Of a DNA stretch of 64,000 nucleotides, positions 51,515 to 60,482 are shown piece after piece. The notes beneath the pieces are model-generated. The model was not told the DNA's origin. It saw nothing but the letters and a program-made list of their open reading frames with translations, and did not search any database. The stretch is from JBBSBL01 sp046330255 (GTDB lineage: Bacteria > Actinomycetota > Thermoleophilia > Solirubrobacterales > Solirubrobacteraceae): the NCBI GenBank assembly GCA_046330255.1, contig JAXLTC010000003.1, positions 62,001 through 126,000 on the forward strand, in the 5' to 3' direction. Every line of letters begins with the position of its first letter. Within the stretch, counting starts at the first letter, position 1. The translations under genes and the position numbers were made by a program.

Positions 51515-53281
51515 CTACGCCAGCGCGGCCACCACGTCCCGCCACCACGCGCGCTCCTGCTCGTCGCGCGCGGCCGCGGCCCGGCGGCGGGCATGGTCCT
51601 GGACGGCCCCGCGGCCGCCCAGCGCGAGGTGACGGCCGGTGGCGGCGACCCGCCCGTCCACCAGCGCGACGAGGACCCCGGGCTCGTCCCAGCGGCGCGC
51701 CAGGCGTGAGGCGACGGGAACTCCCGCGACGGCCTCGGGGTGCGCCGGGTCTCCGTCGGCCTCCGTCCACGGACGCACGGTGAAGACCGGCGGCGACGTG
51801 CGCGGTGCCCCGCGGCGCGGCCCCGGCGGGCCGACGGGCCCCTCCCGCCAGGCGCGCCGCAGCGCCCCCAGGGCGGAGGTGGCATCGCGGCGCGCCACGA
51901 GGCGCACCACGTCGCCGGCCTCCACCCGGGTCGCGCCGCGCGCGGGGATGGCCTCGCCCGCGCGGACCACGACGGTCGGGCGTGCGTCGGGCGGCACGCC
52001 GAGGTCGCGCAGCCGCTGGCCGGCAGCCGCATCCCCGGCGGCGACCGGGATCTCGACCACCTCGGCGCCCACCGCCTCGAGCGGCATGGTGGCGGGCGGC
52101 GGGGCGCTCGGCGCGACCAGCCCGAGGGCCCGCGCCAGCGGCTCGAACGTCGGGCCCTGCAGGAGGGTCGAGACGATGACCGCGAAGAACACGACGTTGA
52201 ACAGCTCACGGGCGTCCGGGACGCCCTCGATCACCGGGAACGTGGCGAGCACGATCGGCACCGCACCGCGCAGCCCGGCCCAGCCGAGCACAAGCCGCTC
52301 GCGGGCACGGAGCGGCTCGAACACGGTCGCGAGCGCGACCGCGACCGGGCGGGCGACCACCACGGTGACGAGCGCCAGCGCGATTCCCTTGCCGGCGACC
52401 GACGGCAGGCTCGCCGGGAACACCAGCACGCCCAGCGTGAAGAACATCGCGAGCTGGGCGATCCACGCGAGACCGTCGTGGAACGCGGCCACCGCCGGCT
52501 TGGCGGGGAAGGCCGCGCTGCCCAGGCAGAGACCCGCCAGGTAGACGGCCAGGAACCCCGAGCCGCCGAGCACGTCGGCCGCGCCGAACGCGAGCGCCGC
52601 GACCGACAGCGAGGCGACCGGGTACAGCCCGGGTCCCGCGAGCCGAGCCTCCCGGAAGAGACGGGCGGCGAGTTGCCCGCCCGCCAGGCCCAGCACGGCC
52701 CCGATCGCGAGCTGCCGCACGAGCAGCCACAGGGCGTCGAGCGTGCCGAAACCGGGCTCCGTGATCGCGGAGATCAGCGCGATGACCAGCAGCACGGCGA
52801 CCGGATCGTTCAATCCGGACTCGGCCTCCAGCGTGCGGGTCAGGCGCGGCGCCAGGCTCGAGCGGCGCAGCAGGGCGAAGATGGCGGCGCCGTCGGTGCA
52901 GGCGACGATCGAGCCGATCAGGAGGCCCTCGAGGAGCGGGAGGTCGAAGATCGCCTGGGCGGCGAGCCCCCCGATGGCGGCGGTGATCGCGGTTCCGGCG
53001 AGCGCGAGCAGGATCGCCGGGCGCAGCACGGGGCGCACCTCGTCCAGGCCGGAGGCGAGCCCGCCCTCGAAGAGGATCAGGCCGAGGGCGATCACCCCGA
53101 TCGTGCGCGCAAGCGAGTAGTCGCCGAAGTCGATCCAGCCCAGGCCGTCCGAGCCCGCCGCCATCCCGAGCGCCAGCACCGCGATCAGGCCGGGCAGGCG
53201 CAGCCGGCCCGCCGCCAGCGACGCGGATAGCCCGGCCGCGAGCAGCGCGCCCGCGACGAGGATCAGGTGGCCGGGATCCAG
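51515..53281 (-). CDS. Na+(K+)/H+ antiporter, CPA1/NhaP2 type with TrkA_C domain, probable CTG start
   Basis: A 588-aa protein with 12-13 transmembrane segments (GLILFEGG, ESGLNDPVAV with the transport Asp, VLGWAGLRGAVPIVLA) and a cytoplasmic TrkA_C-like domain (about 405-470, VEIPVAAGDAAAGQRLRDLG), then a short extra tail. The first segment (GHLILVAGALLAAGLSASL) aligns with the TM1 of E. coli NhaP2. No ATG, GTG or TTG precedes it: after the rnj stop (TAG 53287-53285) comes CGC then CTG at 53281, 8 nt after GAGG. So I start at CTG; GTG 53179 would delete TM1. Confidence 0.9.
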   Translation of the reverse strand: MDPGHLILVAGALLAAGLSASLAAGRLRLPGLIAVLALGMAAGSDGLGWIDFGDYSLARTIGVIALGLILFEGGLASGLDEVRPVLRPAILLALAGTAITAAIGGLAAQAIFDLPLLEGLLIGSIVACTDGAAIFALLRRSSLAPRLTRTLEAESGLNDPVAVLLVIALISAITEPGFGTLDALWLLVRQLAIGAVLGLAGGQLAARLFREARLAGPGLYPVASLSVAALAFGAADVLGGSGFLAVYLAGLCLGSAAFPAKPAVAAFHDGLAWIAQLAMFFTLGVLVFPASLPSVAGKGIALALVTVVVARPVAVALATVFEPLRARERLVLGWAGLRGAVPIVLATFPVIEGVPDARELFNVVFFAVIVSTLLQGPTFEPLARALGLVAPSAPPPATMPLEAVGAEVVEIPVAAGDAAAGQRLRDLGVPPDARPTVVVRAGEAIPARGATRVEAGDVVRLVARRDATSALGALRRAWREGPVGPPGPRRGAPRTSPPVFTVRPWTEADGDPAHPEAVAGVPVASRLARRWDEPGVLVALVDGRVAATGRHLALGGRGAVQDHARRRAAAARDEQERAWWRDVVAALA

Positions 53282-53284
53282 GCG

Positions 53285-54952
53285 CTAGACCTCGACGACG
53301 ACCGGCAGCACCATCGGCCGCCGCCGCAGGCGGTCGTAGACGAAGGCCGCCAGGTCGTCGTGGAGCTGCTGCTGCAGGGCGTCGATCTCGCGGATCCCCT
53401 CCCGCGCGCAGCGGTCGAGCGAGTCCTCCGCCGCGCCGCGCAGCTCGCCGACGAGCTCGTCGGCCTGGTCCAGGAACGGGACGCCGCGGAAGATGATCTC
53501 CGGGTCGGCGACCGAGCGGCCGTCCTGCTCGCCGACCGTCGCCACCACGATGAAGATCCCGTCCGCCGAGAGCATCCGGCGGTCGCGCAGCGCGACGTCG
53601 GCCGGGTCGCCGATGTCGACGCCGTCGACGAAGATCATCCCCGAGCGCTCGTGGTCGCCGAAGCGGGCGCCGCGCTCGTCGATCTCGAGCGGCAGCCCGT
53701 TCTCGCCGCGGAAGATCGCGTCGGGCTCGACCCCGACCTGCTCGGCGAGCCGCGCGTGCAGGCGGATGCGCTTGTGGTCCCCGTGGGCGGGCAGCACGTA
53801 GCGGGGCCGCACGAGGTTCAGCATCAGCTTGAGCTCCTCGGCGTACCCGTGACCGGACGCGTGGACCGGCGCGTCGCGCGCCGTGATCACGTCGCAGCCG
53901 ATCTGGAAGAGCCGGTCCACCGTCTCGTTCACCGCGCGCTCGTTGCCGGGCACCGGGGTCGCCGAGAACACGACGGTGTCGCCGTCGTGCAGCCGGATGC
54001 GCGGATGGTCGTGGTGGGCCATGCGGCGCAGCGCCGACAGCGGCTCGCCCTGGGACCCGGTCGAGCAGATCACGATGCGGTCGTCGGGGAAGTCCTCGAT
54101 CTCCCGGGGCTGGACGAGCATCCCCTCGGGCACCTCGATGTGGCCGAGCCGGCGGCCGATGTTCACGTTCTTGCGCATCGAGCGACCGACCAGCGCGACC
54201 TTGCGGTCGAGCGCCTGGGCCGCATCGACGACCTGCTGCACGCGGTGGATGTTCGAGGCGAAGCTCGTCACCACGATCCGGCCCTCGCAGCGCGCGAAGG
54301 CCTCCTCCAGGTGCGGCCCGACCCCGGACTCGCTGGGCGAGAAGCCCGGCCGGTCGGCGTTCGTCGAGTCGCCGCAGAGCAGCAGCACCCCGTCGCGCCC
54401 GAGCTCGGCGAGGCGCGAGACGTCCGCCGGTCGCCCATCGACCGGCGTCTGGTCGAACTTGTAGTCGCCGGTGACGAGCACGGTTCCCAGGTCCGTGCCG
54501 ATCGCGACCGCGCACGAGTCCGGGATCGAGTGCGTCATGTGCACGAGCTCGACCTCGAACGGTCCCAGCGTGACCGCCTCGCCGGTATCGAGGTCCTCGA
54601 GCGGCACGTCGCGCAGACGGTGCTCGTCCAGCTTGGAGCGCGCCATCTCCATCGTCAGCGGACCGCCGTGGATCACCGGCACGGTGTCCTGACCGAGCTC
54701 GCGGAGCACCCACGGGAGGGCGCCGAGGTGGTCCTCGTGCCCGTGGGTGACGACGATCGCCTCGATGTCGCCGGCCCGGTCGCGCAGGTAGGAGAAGTCC
54801 GGCAGCACGAGGTCGATTCCGAGCATCTCGGCCGTCGGGAAGCGCAGGCCGACGTCGACGACCACGATGCGGTCCTCGTACTCGACGACCGTCATGTTCT
54901 TGCCGATCTCGCCGAGCCCTCCCAGCGGGAGGACCCGCAGCGCGCCGCTCAC
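53285..54952 (-). CDS. rnj: Ribonuclease J
   Basis: A 555-aa metallo-beta-lactamase/beta-CASP nuclease with 5'-exo- and endoribonuclease activity. The metal motif HGHEDH (70-75), GDYKFDQTPVDG, DSTNADRPGFSPSES, the beta-CASP SFASNIHR and STGSQGEP, and GHGYAEELKLML are all intact. The GTG start overlaps the dapA stop by 4 nt (GTGA), the dapA-rnj pairing typical of actinobacteria. The antiporter gene follows in the same frame after one stop codon. Confidence 0.96.
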   Translation of the reverse strand: MSGALRVLPLGGLGEIGKNMTVVEYEDRIVVVDVGLRFPTAEMLGIDLVLPDFSYLRDRAGDIEAIVVTHGHEDHLGALPWVLRELGQDTVPVIHGGPLTMEMARSKLDEHRLRDVPLEDLDTGEAVTLGPFEVELVHMTHSIPDSCAVAIGTDLGTVLVTGDYKFDQTPVDGRPADVSRLAELGRDGVLLLCGDSTNADRPGFSPSESGVGPHLEEAFARCEGRIVVTSFASNIHRVQQVVDAAQALDRKVALVGRSMRKNVNIGRRLGHIEVPEGMLVQPREIEDFPDDRIVICSTGSQGEPLSALRRMAHHDHPRIRLHDGDTVVFSATPVPGNERAVNETVDRLFQIGCDVITARDAPVHASGHGYAEELKLMLNLVRPRYVLPAHGDHKRIRLHARLAEQVGVEPDAIFRGENGLPLEIDERGARFGDHERSGMIFVDGVDIGDPADVALRDRRMLSADGIFIVVATVGEQDGRSVADPEIIFRGVPFLDQADELVGELRGAAEDSLDRCAREGIREIDALQQQLHDDLAAFVYDRLRRRPMVLPVVVEV

Positions 54953-55809
54953 GCGCGCGCCGCGTCCAGGAGGCCGTGCGCCACGAGCGCCGCGCGGACC
55001 GTGGCGGCTTCCTCCTCGCTCGCCTCCACCATCGGCAGCCGCAGCCCACCGACCGCGATCCCGAGCATGTTCAGGGCGCACTTGACCGGCGTCGGGTTGG
55101 TCGTCACCGCGAGCGCCGCGTACAGCTCCCGCAGACCGGCGTCGATCTCGCGCCTGCGCCCCGGCTCGTCGACCATCGCCCGCATCTCGTCGCCCACCAG
55201 GTGGCTCGCCACCAGCACGCCGCCGGCGCCGCCCAGCTCGAGGACGTCGCAGAAGACGTCGTCGTTGCCGGCGTAGAGGTCGAGCCCGTCGATGAGCGCC
55301 AGGTTGGCGGAGTTCGCCTGCTTGACGGCCTCGATCCCGTCGATCTGCGCGAGCTCCGCGAGCAGGTCGTTCGGCATGTCCACGGCGGTCCGCGAGGGAA
55401 TGTTGTAGAGCAGCACAGGTCTGTCCGTGGCCGCGGCCACGGCGGTGAAGTGGGCGACGATCCCCCGGCGGTTGGGGCGGTTGTAGTAGGGGGTCACCGA
55501 GAGGACGGCGTCGGCCCCGGCCGCGGTCACGCGCTCGGTCAGCGCGACCGCGTGGCGGGTGTCGTTGGACCCCGCGCCCGCCACCACCGTGGCCCTGCCG
55601 CCCACGGTGCGGACCGCGAGCGCCACGAGAGCGGCCTGCTCGTCGTCGCTGAGCGTCGTCGCCTCGCCCGAGGTGCCCGCGATCAGGAGCCCGTCGGAGC
55701 CGTGCTCCACCAGATGCTCCATGAGGCGAACCGCAGCCTCCTCGTCGACGCGCCCCTGCGCGTCGAACGGGGTGACCATCGCGGTGATGACGGCGCCCAG
55801 CCCGGGCAT
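54949..55809 (-). CDS. dapA: 4-hydroxy-tetrahydrodipicolinate synthase
   Basis: A 286-aa TIM-barrel aldolase that condenses aspartate semialdehyde and pyruvate, the first committed step to DAP and lysine. The Schiff-base Lys163 (AVKQANSA), Tyr135 (YNIPSRT) and Arg140 are present, with GTSGEATTLSDDE near the N-terminus. ATG 55809 lies 7 nt after GATACT (leaderless). It is upstream of and overlaps rnj. dapB is 4 kb away in the same orientation. Confidence 0.95.
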   Translation of the reverse strand: MPGLGAVITAMVTPFDAQGRVDEEAAVRLMEHLVEHGSDGLLIAGTSGEATTLSDDEQAALVALAVRTVGGRATVVAGAGSNDTRHAVALTERVTAAGADAVLSVTPYYNRPNRRGIVAHFTAVAAATDRPVLLYNIPSRTAVDMPNDLLAELAQIDGIEAVKQANSANLALIDGLDLYAGNDDVFCDVLELGGAGGVLVASHLVGDEMRAMVDEPGRRREIDAGLRELYAALAVTTNPTPVKCALNMLGIAVGGLRLPMVEASEEEAATVRAALVAHGLLDAARA

Positions 55810-55857
55810 CCCGGCGAGTATCGCAGGACGCGGAGCCGGGCGCGCGTGAGCCGGGCG

Positions 55858-56289
55858 CTAGCCGGCGAGCGGATCGCCGCTCGTCATCGGCTTGGGGCCC
55901 TCGTCCCCCTTCGGGGGCGCCGGGGCCTCGGCCGGCGGCGTCGGCGGGACCGGCGCCTCGGCCGCCGGCGACGGAGCCGGCGCATCCTCCGGCGCCGGAG
56001 GCGACGGCGCCTCCGCGGACGGGGCCGAGGCGTCGGCCGCAGGAGCGGCCGGCGGCGCGGGAGCGCCGGGGGCATCCCCCGCGGGGGGCACCGGGCGCCC
56101 GTGCTTGTCGTACTCGGTGGTGGGACCCTGGCCGGCCGTCGCGCCGCCGCCCTGCTGGCCCTGGTTGAAGTTGCCCTGGACCTCGTCGAGCTTGGCCTGC
56201 GCCTGCTCGCTCGCCTGCTTGGCCATCTGCTTGGCCTTCTCGACGTCCAGGTCCTTCGCCATCTGCTTCGCCTTGTCCAGGAAGCCCAT
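55858..56289 (-). CDS. Ala/Pro-rich low-complexity protein of unknown function
   Basis: A 143-aa protein. The first 45 residues are an amphipathic helix (MGFLDKAKQMAKDLDVEKAK then MAKQASEQAQAKLDEV). The rest is a Pro, Ala, Glu and Ser-rich disordered tail. GGAGGGC lies just before ATG 56289. No domain is recognised. The composition recalls membrane- or envelope-associated proteins of actinobacteria, but this is only an impression. Confidence 0.7.
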   Translation of the reverse strand: MGFLDKAKQMAKDLDVEKAKQMAKQASEQAQAKLDEVQGNFNQGQQGGGATAGQGPTTEYDKHGRPVPPAGDAPGAPAPPAAPAADASAPSAEAPSPPAPEDAPAPSPAAEAPVPPTPPAEAPAPPKGDEGPKPMTSGDPLAG

Positions 56290-56412
56290 CGCGCCCTCCG
56301 TCTCGTCTGTGCCGACCCGGGGCAGTGAAGCGCGCGCGCCGGACGCTCGCAAGCATGCTGGACCCCTTGCCCTGGCTATCGTTGCGCCGTCAAACGCCCA
56401 GGGAGGAGCCGG

Positions 56413-57213
56413 ATGAGCGACGAGGGATTCGAGATCGCGACCCCACGCGGGGCGATCCACGTGCACCGCTGGGAGAACCCGGACGCCCGCTACGTGGCGC
56501 TGATCTCCCACGGGTACGGGGAGCACGCGCGGCGCTACGAGCACGTCGCGGAGCGCCTCGTCGCGGGCGGCGCGGACGTGTTCGCTCCCGACCACCGGGG
56601 CCACGGGCTCTCCGACGGCGAGCGCGCGGTCGTCGAGAACCTCGACCTCGGCGTCGAGGACCTGCACCTGGTGGCCGAACGCGCGGCGACCGAGCGCCCG
56701 GGGCTCCCCGTCGTCCTGCTCGGACATTCCATGGGTGGGCTGATCGCCGCCCGCTACGCGCAGCGGTTCGGCGGCGAGCTGGCCGCGCTGGTGCTCTCTG
56801 GACCCGCCGTGGGCGGCAACCCGGACCTGATCGGGCTGCTGGAGCTCGACCCGATCCCCGAGATCCCGATCGACCCGGCCATCTTGTCCCGCGACCCCGC
56901 GGTCGGCGAGGCGTACGCCGCCGACCCGCTCGTCTACCACGGTCCGTTCACCCGCACCACGCTCGAGGCGCTCGGCGCCGCCGTCGGGGCCGTCGCCGAG
57001 GGCGGGACCCTCGGCGAGCTGCCGACGCTGTGGATCCACGGCGAGGAGGACCGGCTTGTCCCGCTCGCGCACACCCGCCCGGCGATCGAGCGGATCGCGG
57101 GCTCGCGCCTCACCGAGCGCATCTACCCCGGCGCGCGCCACGAGGTGCTCAACGAGACCAACCGCGACGAGGTGCTCGACGAGGTCGCGGGCTTCTTCGC
57201 CGCGGCCACGTAG
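56413..57213 (+). CDS. Monoacylglycerol lipase-like alpha/beta hydrolase
   Basis: A 266-aa serine hydrolase of the monoglyceride lipase/lysophospholipase group. HGYGEHARRYEHVAERL is the group signature, GHSMGG (104-109) holds Ser106, Asp213 lies in HGEEDRLVP and His243 in GARHEVLNE. It hydrolyses monoacylglycerol or similar esters and would fit storage-lipid turnover together with the WS/DGAT gene. ATG 56413 has GGGAGGAG upstream; a TATCGT box lies about 38 nt before the start. Confidence 0.92.
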   Translation: MSDEGFEIATPRGAIHVHRWENPDARYVALISHGYGEHARRYEHVAERLVAGGADVFAPDHRGHGLSDGERAVVENLDLGVEDLHLVAERAATERPGLPVVLLGHSMGGLIAARYAQRFGGELAALVLSGPAVGGNPDLIGLLELDPIPEIPIDPAILSRDPAVGEAYAADPLVYHGPFTRTTLEALGAAVGAVAEGGTLGELPTLWIHGEEDRLVPLAHTRPAIERIAGSRLTERIYPGARHEVLNETNRDEVLDEVAGFFAAAT

Positions 57214-57221
57214 GCCGGCGC

Positions 57222-57677
57222 TCAGGACCGTTTGGACGGCGCGCCGGGCGGGCGGCTCTCCATCCGCGCGGCGACACGGCGGCGCAGCCCCCGCAGCTCG
57301 CGCTCCAGGCGCACGATCTCCCGGCGGCGGCGGCCCAGCAGGGTGAGCTGGGCATCGATGTGGCCGGCGGCCTCCTCGAGGATCTCGCGGCGGCGTGCCG
57401 AGTCCTCGACGCCGCGATGCCACTCGTCGCGCAGAGCCGCGCGGGCGTCCTCGGCGGCGACCACCTCGCGCAGCTCCTCCAGGGAGATCCCGAGCAGGTC
57501 CTTCAGGCGCAGCAGATCGCGCACGCGCTCCACGTCGGCCTGCTCGTAGAGGCGGTGGCTGCCCGCCGCGCGCTCCTCCCCGCCGCGCAGCAGCCCGATC
57601 TCCTCGTAGTAGCGGACCGTCCGCGGGGTGGTGCCGGCCAACCGCGCGAGCTCGCCGATGCGCAGCGAGCCGCTCAC
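57222..57677 (-). CDS. MerR-family transcriptional regulator
   Basis: A 151-aa regulator with an N-terminal winged helix (LRIGELARLAGTTPRTVRYYEEIGLL then HRLYEQADVERVRDLLRLKDLLG) and a long dimerisation coiled coil (about 75-135). There is no cysteine cluster or large effector domain, so the signal is probably small or absent. The GTG start overlaps the stop of the MFS gene (GTGA), so it is co-transcribed with its likely target. Confidence 0.92.
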   Translation of the reverse strand: MSGSLRIGELARLAGTTPRTVRYYEEIGLLRGGEERAAGSHRLYEQADVERVRDLLRLKDLLGISLEELREVVAAEDARAALRDEWHRGVEDSARRREILEEAAGHIDAQLTLLGRRRREIVRLERELRGLRRRVAARMESRPPGAPSKRS

Positions 57678-59179
57678 CGCGCGTGCCCCGCGACCGCGTG
57701 CCCGGCGGACGCCTCGTGCGAGATGTGCGCCGGGCGCATCAGCGACACCACTGCGCCCAGCACGGAGGTGGCCGCGAGCACCCAGAGCGCCGTGTGCATG
57801 TTGGCGATGAACGGCTCCAGGCGCGCTTCGGAGACGCCCTTGGTGAGGCCCGAGAAGATCGCCAGCAGCACGTCGCGGGGGATCGCGGCGGTGACGACCG
57901 CGAGCACGAACGCGATCGAGATCACCGCTCCGGTGTTCTGGAGCATCATCCGCGCGCCGGCCGCGACGCCGCGCCGGAAGGCGGGCACGACGCCCATCAT
58001 CGCGGCCGTGTTCGGCGAGTTGAACATGCCCGAGCCCACGCCCACCACCGTCAGCCACAGGCCGGTCTCCCAGTAGGGCGTGTGCACGACCAGCGTCGTC
58101 ATCGCTGCGAGCCCGGCGGCGGTCACGAGCATCCCGAGGCAGGCCAGCACGCGCGAGCCGTGGCGGTCCGCCCAGATCCCCGCCAGCGGCGAGGAGACGA
58201 GCATCCCGATCGCCAGCGGCGCGAGCTTGACCCCGGCGGTGATCGGGTCGTCGCCGATCGCGCCCTGGAAGTAGAAGACGAACACGAACATCAGCGCGAA
58301 CCGCGAGAGGCCGTTGATGAAGGCCGCGCCGCTGGCCGCCGCGAACATGCGGTCGGCGAACAGGGTCAGGTCGAGCATCGGCGCCCGGCTGCGGCTCTCG
58401 ACCGCCACGAACAGCGGCAGCATCACCGCCGCGACGACGAGCGAGACGACCACTACCGGGTCCTCCCAGCCGGAGATCCCCCCGCGGGAGATCCCGAGCA
58501 CCAGGCCGGTCAGCCCCGTGACGAACAGCAGCGTTCCCGGGATGTCGTATCCGCGCACCTCGTCGGTGCGCGCCAACTCCCGCAGGACCAGCGCTCCCCA
58601 GAGCGCCCCGGCCAGGCCGAACGGCACGTTGAACCAGAAGACCCACTGCCAGGAGGCGGACACCAGCAGTCCGCCCAGCACGGGGCCGACCACCAGCCCG
58701 ACGGCGGCGACCATCGTGTTCGTGCCCATCGCGAGGCCGAGTTGCTCCGCGGGGAACGCGTCCGTCACGAGCGCCGAGGCGTTTGCGAACAGGAACGCCC
58801 CGCCCACCCCCTGCACCACGCGCCAGACGATCAGCTCCGTCCCCCCGTCCGAGAAGCCGGCTCCGAGCGAGGCGAGCGCGAAGACGACGAACCCCGCCAC
58901 GTACGCCTTCTTGCGCCCGAAGAGGTCGGACAGGCGCCCCGCCGTCAGCACGAGCACGGTCGAGGCGATCATGTAGGCCAGGATCACCCAGACCAGCTCG
59001 AGGATCGTGGTGTGCAGCGCCCGCTCGAGATCCGGCAGGGCGATGATCAGCGTCCCCGAGTTGATCGTCGCCAGCAGCATCCCCAGCGAGGTGCACGACA
59101 GCGCCCACCAGCGATAGCTCTCGTGGCTCGCCGAAACCCCCGGGCGCTTGGGCCCTCTGCGGCGGTCGGGAGCGGTCAT
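57674..59179 (-). CDS. MFS drug:H+ antiporter, DHA2 (EmrB/QacA) family
   Basis: A 501-aa exporter with about 14 transmembrane segments. Family motifs include LATINSGTLIIALPDLERAL at TM1, LTAGRLSDLFGRKKAYV (motif A) and GLVVGPVLGGLLVSASWQWVFWFNVPFG (motif C and the DHA2 signature). It probably exports lipophilic toxins. The gene shares an operon with the MerR regulator. A plausible promoter with an imperfect dyad lies just upstream. Confidence 0.95.
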   Translation of the reverse strand: MTAPDRRRGPKRPGVSASHESYRWWALSCTSLGMLLATINSGTLIIALPDLERALHTTILELVWVILAYMIASTVLVLTAGRLSDLFGRKKAYVAGFVVFALASLGAGFSDGGTELIVWRVVQGVGGAFLFANASALVTDAFPAEQLGLAMGTNTMVAAVGLVVGPVLGGLLVSASWQWVFWFNVPFGLAGALWGALVLRELARTDEVRGYDIPGTLLFVTGLTGLVLGISRGGISGWEDPVVVVSLVVAAVMLPLFVAVESRSRAPMLDLTLFADRMFAAASGAAFINGLSRFALMFVFVFYFQGAIGDDPITAGVKLAPLAIGMLVSSPLAGIWADRHGSRVLACLGMLVTAAGLAAMTTLVVHTPYWETGLWLTVVGVGSGMFNSPNTAAMMGVVPAFRRGVAAGARMMLQNTGAVISIAFVLAVVTAAIPRDVLLAIFSGLTKGVSEARLEPFIANMHTALWVLAATSVLGAVVSLMRPAHISHEASAGHAVAGHAR

Positions 59180-59185
59180 GCTCCC

Positions 59186-59214
59186 AACCTATCACCACCT
59201 CACGTCAACGTCAG
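59186..59214 (-). promoter_or_regulatory. Promoter with imperfect dyad before the MFS-MerR operon
   Basis: On the minus strand CTGACG (59214-59209) and TAGGTT (59191-59186) are spaced by 17 nt, a plausible -35/-10 pair. The -35 lies in a 7+2+7 dyad (CTGACGT-TG-ACGTGAG, one mismatch), a likely MerR operator. Confidence 0.5.
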
Positions 59215-59230
59215 ATTACTGCGGAGCTCG

Positions 59231-59722
59231 CTACGAGGCGTGGCGCTCCGACCGCAGGCCCCACGTGAGCACCTCCAGCGGCCCCAGCGGGCTCCTCTCG
59301 CCCCTGGCCGGCGGCGCGCCGACGGCGCGCGGCCGCGGCGGGGTCGCCACGACATGGCTCACCGGCGCACCCGTGAGCTTCACGACGCGGCCCGGCAGGT
59401 CGGCCCTCATCCAGTGCGACACGTCGGTCGGCAGCGTCGAGATCACGATCTCGTCGTAGTCGCGGGGGCTCCAGGTATCCGACACAGCGACCATCGGGTC
59501 GGGATCGCCGAGCCGGCCCTCGACCTCCAGGCCGGCCTCACGCAGGTGCGCCAGCGCGGCGACCAGCGCCTCGGCGGCGGCCTCGTGCTCGCCGGGAGCG
59601 GCGGGCATCAGGAGCGTGAAGCGCGCCGGCCCGCGCGCGGCGCGCTCCAGCAGCGCACCCGTGAGCTCCGGCGAGGTGGCCGTGCGGCTGGCAACGACAA
59701 GTACCTGCTGCGTCCAAGGCAT
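59231..59722 (-). CDS. Universal stress protein-like protein
   Basis: A 163-aa protein with a UspA-type alpha/beta fold: QQVLVVASRTATSPEL at the first strand and DYDEIVISTLPTDVSHWMRADLPGRVVKLTGAPVSHVV at the end, which replaces the usual G-2x-G-9x-G(S/T) ATP loop, so ATP binding is doubtful. ATG 59722 has GAGGAGG 5-6 nt upstream and TATCGT about 40 nt before it. It lies between dapB and the MFS operon and may be stress-related. Confidence 0.75.
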   Translation of the reverse strand: MPWTQQVLVVASRTATSPELTGALLERAARGPARFTLLMPAAPGEHEAAAEALVAALAHLREAGLEVEGRLGDPDPMVAVSDTWSPRDYDEIVISTLPTDVSHWMRADLPGRVVKLTGAPVSHVVATPPRPRAVGAPPARGERSPLGPLEVLTWGLRSERHAS

Positions 59723-59828
59723 GTGCGCCTCCTCTCTGCGAAACCGTCCCTTCGGCTCCGACGATAGGCCGCTCTCGCCCGGCCCACAAGACGGCCCCAG
59801 CGATCCCAACAGGTTCCCAACGGGATCG

Positions 59829-60482
59829 CTACAGGAGGTGCTCGAGCCCGACGACGGGCGTGCGCCCGAGCCCGCCCACGCGGCGCACCGCGAGCAGCAC
59901 TCCCGGCATGAACGAGCGCCGGTCCAGCGAGTCGTGGCGGATCGTCAGGGTCTCCCCCTCCCCGCCGAGGATCACCTCCTGGTGGGCGACGAGCCCGGGC
60001 AGCCGCACCGAGTGGATCGGCACGTCGCGCCCGCCCGCCTCGCGCATCAGCGACGCCGTGCGCGCGGCCGTGCCGCTCGGAGCGTCGAGCTTGCCGTCGT
60101 GGTGGAGCTCGACGATCTCCGCGGCGCGCATGTGGCGGGCGGCCTCCGTGGCGAAGCGCATCATCAGCACGGCGCCGATCGCGAAGTTCGGCGCGACGAA
60201 CGCGTTGGCGGACCCGACTCCCTCGAGCGCGGCCGGATCGAAGCCCGTCGTCCCGATCACCACGTGCACGCCGGCCTGCAGGCAGGCGCGCGCATTGTCC
60301 AGCGCGGTGTCCGGAGTGGTGAAGTCGACCACCACGTCCGCGTCGCCGAGCACGTCGGCCAGCGCCGAGCCCAGCGCCGGGTCGGCCCGACCCGTCAGCT
60401 CCATGTCGCCCGCCGCCTCGACCGCCTCGCAGACGGTCGCGCCCATCCGGCCGGCGGCGCCCGCGACGGCGACCCGGATCAC
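59829..60482 (-). CDS. dapB: 4-hydroxy-tetrahydrodipicolinate reductase
   Basis: A 217-aa NAD(P)H reductase for the second DAP step. VAVAGAAGRMGATVCEAV binds the nucleotide, GTTGF and APNFAIGAVLMMRF follow, and the substrate loop ELHHDGKLDAPSGTA (125-139) contains the catalytic His and Lys. It is shorter than the E. coli enzyme (about 270 aa), mainly between domains. The GTG start overlaps the protease stop (GTGA), the M16-dapB pairing known from many Gram-positives. Confidence 0.95.
   Translation of the reverse strand: MIRVAVAGAAGRMGATVCEAVEAAGDMELTGRADPALGSALADVLGDADVVVDFTTPDTALDNARACLQAGVHVVIGTTGFDPAALEGVGSANAFVAPNFAIGAVLMMRFATEAARHMRAAEIVELHHDGKLDAPSGTAARTASLMREAGGRDVPIHSVRLPGLVAHQEVILGGEGETLTIRHDSLDRRSFMPGVLLAVRRVGGLGRTPVVGLEHLL

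Noticed and set aside
54953..56356. N-terminal extension of RNase J through dapA
   Set aside because: The open frame is an artefact of GC content. The GTG at 54952 overlapping the dapA stop gives the normal 555-aa length.
59723..59809. N-terminal extension of the universal stress-like protein
   Set aside because: ATG 59722 has a strong GAGGAGG site and begins at the conserved first strand. The upstream codons cover the likely promoter.
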